From NCBI GenBank assembly GCA_015493185.1, contig WGDQ01000117.1:1-6272 (forward strand): a stretch of DNA of 6,272 bases, written 5' to 3'. Positions 5,431 to 6,272 of the stretch are shown piece after piece. The position numbers were made by a program, and so were the translations under genes. The notes below the pieces were generated by a model that was not told the origin of the DNA, made no database searches, and saw nothing but the letters and a program-made list of their open reading frames with translations. Numbering within the stretch: the first letter of the stretch is position 1; every line of letters starts with the position of its first letter. The DNA comes from Planctomycetaceae bacterium (GTDB taxonomy: Bacteria; Planctomycetota; Planctomycetia; Pirellulales; JAEUIK01).

Positions 5431-5853
5431 ATGATTCCCGACGTCGTGATTCATATTCGGCTCGACACAACGCACGACTGGCTGCGCCCCGGCGACATTC
5501 TCACCGGATCGTTTTCGCTGGCCGGCGTCACGGCCGAGGAAGTGGCGGCCGTCGAGCTTTCCGTGCTGTGGCACACTGAGGGCAAGGGCGACGAGGATCT
5601 GGCCGTACATCTTTTCCAACGCTTCTCGGCCGACGATGCCGAACGCATCGACCCCAAACACCCGGTGCGCTTCAGCACGCAGCTTCCGCTCAGCCCGCTT
5701 AGTTACGATGGTGTGCTGATCAAAATACGCTGGTGCGCGCGGGTGCGCGTGTTTCTGCAAGACGGTCAGGAAGTGGTGGAAGAGCGCCCCTTCCGGCTGG
5801 GCCGCGTGCCACGACCCGAAATCGACCTGCCTTCGTCGACCAACGTGTCGTGA
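5431..5853 (+). CDS. Small soluble arrestin-like beta-sandwich protein
   Basis: Encodes 140 residues from ATG 5431, with AGGA at 5417-5420 ten bases upstream. It has no signal peptide and no membrane segment, so it should be cytoplasmic. The pattern resembles a single arrestin-type sandwich: an N-terminal strand and turn 'IHIRLDTTHDWLRPGDILTG' (7-26), 'AAVELSVLWHTEGKGDED' (39-56), then 'VRFSTQLPLSPLSYDGVLIK' (79-98) and 'IRWCARVRVFL' (99-109). The run 'P.SPLSYDG..I.I.W..RV.V' is close to the arrestin-family 'P.S..G....I.Y.v.v.v' signature. It ends in a Pro/Ser-rich tail (127-140). Typical arrestins have two sandwiches; this has one, as does the C-terminal part of the upstream membrane protein, so the two products may pair or bind related partners. 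That is inference. It follows the DUF3592 gene and precedes the ATPase gene by 18 bases, so it is very likely co-translated with the latter. Confidence 0.72.
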   Translation: MIPDVVIHIRLDTTHDWLRPGDILTGSFSLAGVTAEEVAAVELSVLWHTEGKGDEDLAVHLFQRFSADDAERIDPKHPVRFSTQLPLSPLSYDGVLIKIRWCARVRVFLQDGQEVVEERPFRLGRVPRPEIDLPSSTNVS

Positions 5854-5871
5854 GCGAGGAGACGTTGTGCC

Positions 5872-6272
5872 GTGCCTGAACCGGCGAAGGAAAACACACG
5901 CAACCCCTTCACGGCCAAACGCATCGCGCCGGGCACCATCGCCTACATTTTCCCTGATGAAACAACGGTCGACACCCTGATCGACCGCTTAGCGGCACGA
6001 CACTGGCGCGGACAAATTGTTGGTCCGCACGGCAGCGGCAAATCGACGCTGCTCCGCACGTTGGCCACGCAGTTGCAACAACGTGGGCATCACTGCCAAC
6101 TGTTGAGCCTCGCGCCCGGTGAGCGAAAACTGCCGTCCTTTTCTAGGCCGTCGGGCAAAGAGAAAAACAAGCCCCTGCTCCTTGTCGACGGCTACGAACA
6201 GCTTGGCCTGCGATCGCGATGGAAACTCCGTCGAGCCATTTGGACGGACCGCATCGGCTTGCTCGCAACAAC
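5872..6272 (+). CDS. P-loop ATPase of unknown role, N-terminal part (3'-truncated)
   Basis: Starts at GTG 5872, 18 bases after the previous stop, with GAGGAG at 5856-5861; 133 codons are present before the window ends. The Walker A motif is complete: G51-P-H-G-S-G-K57-S-T59 in 'WRGQIVGPHGSGKSTLL'. A Walker B-like strand follows at 102-109, 'LLLVDGYE', with D106 the probable magnesium ligand and E109 nearby. The N-terminal segment 'NPFTAKRIAPGTIAYIFPDE' (11-30) and 'LIDRLAARHWRGQIVGPHGS' place the P-loop near residue 50. There is no ABC signature in the visible part, and the Walker B follows Walker A by only about 45 residues, much shorter than in ABC ATPases; the order fits a small AAA/STAND-like or orphan P-loop fold. 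It is probably soluble. I recall similar hypothetical proteins in planctomycetes but no assigned function. It should power or sense something handled by the two arrestin-like products, on context alone. Confidence 0.75.
   Translation, partial: MPEPAKENTRNPFTAKRIAPGTIAYIFPDETTVDTLIDRLAARHWRGQIVGPHGSGKSTLLRTLATQLQQRGHHCQLLSLAPGERKLPSFSRPSGKEKNKPLLLVDGYEQLGLRSRWKLRRAIWTDRIGLLAT

Noticed and set aside
1..6272. Mobile element, CRISPR array, toxin-antitoxin or phage-defence locus
   Set aside because: No repeated spacer units, terminal inverted repeats, transposase, integrase or known defence-gene signatures were seen in any frame.

Overview
The window looks like a GC-rich bacterial chromosome segment, most likely from a planctomycete of the Pirellulales type. 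That placement is inferred from remembered family resemblance: a free-standing RNA polymerase alpha-CTD-like protein, a PQQ-type beta-propeller lipoprotein with an 'NWRGPG' entry motif, a DUF3592 protein starting 'ARYFRLYGKKRGSRR', and a P-loop protein with 'WRGQIVGPHGSGKST'. No rRNA or tRNA is present to confirm it. I see no insertion sequence, integrase, CRISPR array, tRNA or other sign of mobility.

Left part (1-1653, + strand). The window opens inside the C-terminal zinc-ribbon end of an AmmeMemoRadiSam-system radical SAM enzyme (1-303). After 140 bases carrying a nested inverted repeat comes a complete nicotinamidase (444-1085) with the full catalytic triad, metal ligands and a near-perfect Shine-Dalgarno. 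A 286-base gap with two candidate promoters and several dyads leads to a 93-residue protein (1372-1653) that is essentially only the C-terminal domain of RNA polymerase alpha, with its DNA-contact residues kept. A strong intrinsic terminator (1772-1819) closes this transcript.

Middle (1820-3950). A gene-free stretch separates the terminator from a convergent gene on the minus strand (2083-3573), a secreted or lipid-anchored PQQ-like beta-propeller protein. Its upstream region (3574-3950) is a divergent promoter region. It contains a perfect TATAAT for the minus gene and a perfect 7-bp dyad between the two divergent units.

Right part (3951-6272, + strand). Three genes look like one operon: a four-helix membrane protein with an N-terminal DUF3592 domain and a C-terminal arrestin-like beta-sandwich; a 140-residue soluble protein that itself looks like an arrestin-like sandwich; and, 18 bases later, the start of a P-loop ATPase that runs off the window. 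I cannot assign a known pathway. The combination of a membrane-tethered arrestin-like domain, a free one and an ATPase is the best candidate here for an undescribed system. The free alpha-CTD protein is the second.
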